DNA of 64,000 nt, taken from the NCBI RefSeq assembly GCF_000732615.1, contig NZ_JPGL01000005.1:215922-279921 (forward strand). Direction: 5' to 3'. The translations under genes were made by a program, and so were the position numbers. The DNA is from Burkholderia paludis (GTDB taxonomy: Bacteria > Pseudomonadota > Gammaproteobacteria > Burkholderiales > Burkholderiaceae). Shown piece by piece: positions 63,882-64,000 of the stretch; the stretch's first letter is position 1, and every line of letters begins with the position of its first letter. The notes below the pieces were generated by a model. The model was not told the DNA's origin and did not search any database. It saw only the letters and a program-made list of their open reading frames with translations.

Positions 63882-64000
63882 TTAACAGCCGATAAGTGTG
63901 GGCGCTTGATGGAAGCGAGCTGATCCTCGGATCAGATAGCAAAAGTATCAAGAGTCTCACACTAAAGTAAGTCAGGTTTATGAAGCAATTCATATTCCTG

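Larger units (their letters stand above)
63480..64000. other. rRNA operon leader region at the right edge
   Basis: About 520 bases contain the cytochrome gene 3' flank, two tandem promoters and the start of the rrn leader with a boxA-type antiterminator. The 16S gene itself begins beyond the window. No coding gene is supported here. Confidence 0.7.

Overview
The window is about 66-68% GC, with long dense operons. Gene content and order point to the large chromosome of a Burkholderia species, most likely of the B. cepacia complex: mnmC, an HU gene, a complete gsp type II secretion locus with gspC inverted, the fliLMNOPQR block, egtBD, and an rRNA operon promoter at the right edge. The species call is inference from gene content and protein character, because no search was possible.

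Layout. 1-5.6 kb: the start of an integral membrane antiporter-like gene, a non-coding DnaA-box-rich element, mnmC, HU with its own promoter and terminator, a COG0523 metal GTPase and a small lytic transglycosylase. 5.9-17.6 kb: gspDEF, inverted gspC, then gspGHIJKLMN, mostly with overlapping stops and starts. 17.7-22.1 kb: an efflux module (NodT-type lipoprotein, small membrane protein, MarR repressor with a clear operator-promoter, DHA2 transporter). 22.2-25.2 kb: a decayed VapBC pair, then a LysR gene divergent from cidAB (lrgAB). 25.4-29.9 kb: fliLMNOPQR. 30.0-36.8 kb: an accessory locus with an AT-rich 57-codon peptide gene plus a CPBP membrane protein on one strand, and TolC, HlyD and C39-peptidase ABC exporter genes on the other, followed by an orphan LuxR-type response regulator. 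37.6-42.7 kb: a type III restriction-modification pair whose Res subunit has lost the usual nuclease triad. 42.8-48.4 kb: two small exported proteins, ergothioneine genes egtB and egtD, an ECF41 sigma factor with its AhpD-like partner, and a DUF2628 protein. 48.7-60.4 kb: tRNA-Val(GAC), a second copy of the DnaA-box-rich element, and a type VI secretion effector island (small genes, vgrG, rhs, downstream small genes) closed by an array of degenerate TGTGGAT repeats. 60.4-63.5 kb: an ECF sigma/anti-sigma pair divergent from a catalase-like/cytochrome b561 pair, with matching promoters on both strands. 63.6-64.0 kb: two tandem rRNA promoters and a boxA leader reading off the right end.

How the parts work together. 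The gsp genes would build a type II secretion machine and the fli genes part of the flagellar export apparatus. The 30-37 kb block has all three parts of a peptide export channel, a candidate immunity-type protease and a regulator, and it looks like a bacteriocin-type locus whose precursor is not obvious. VgrG and Rhs would be carried by a type VI secretion system encoded elsewhere. The genes around them include two proteins sharing a CxxHG...CxxCL pattern that may form an immunity-like family.

The strongest unexplained signals are: the two-copy composite element with identical internal spacing at 598-844 and 48925-49158; the TGTGGAT repeat array; the shared CxxHG...CxxCL family flanking vgrG-rhs; the 57-aa peptide/CPBP pair with an ACTTAGGAC motif shared with the regulator gene; and the mirror-image ECF promoters between 61734 and 61816.
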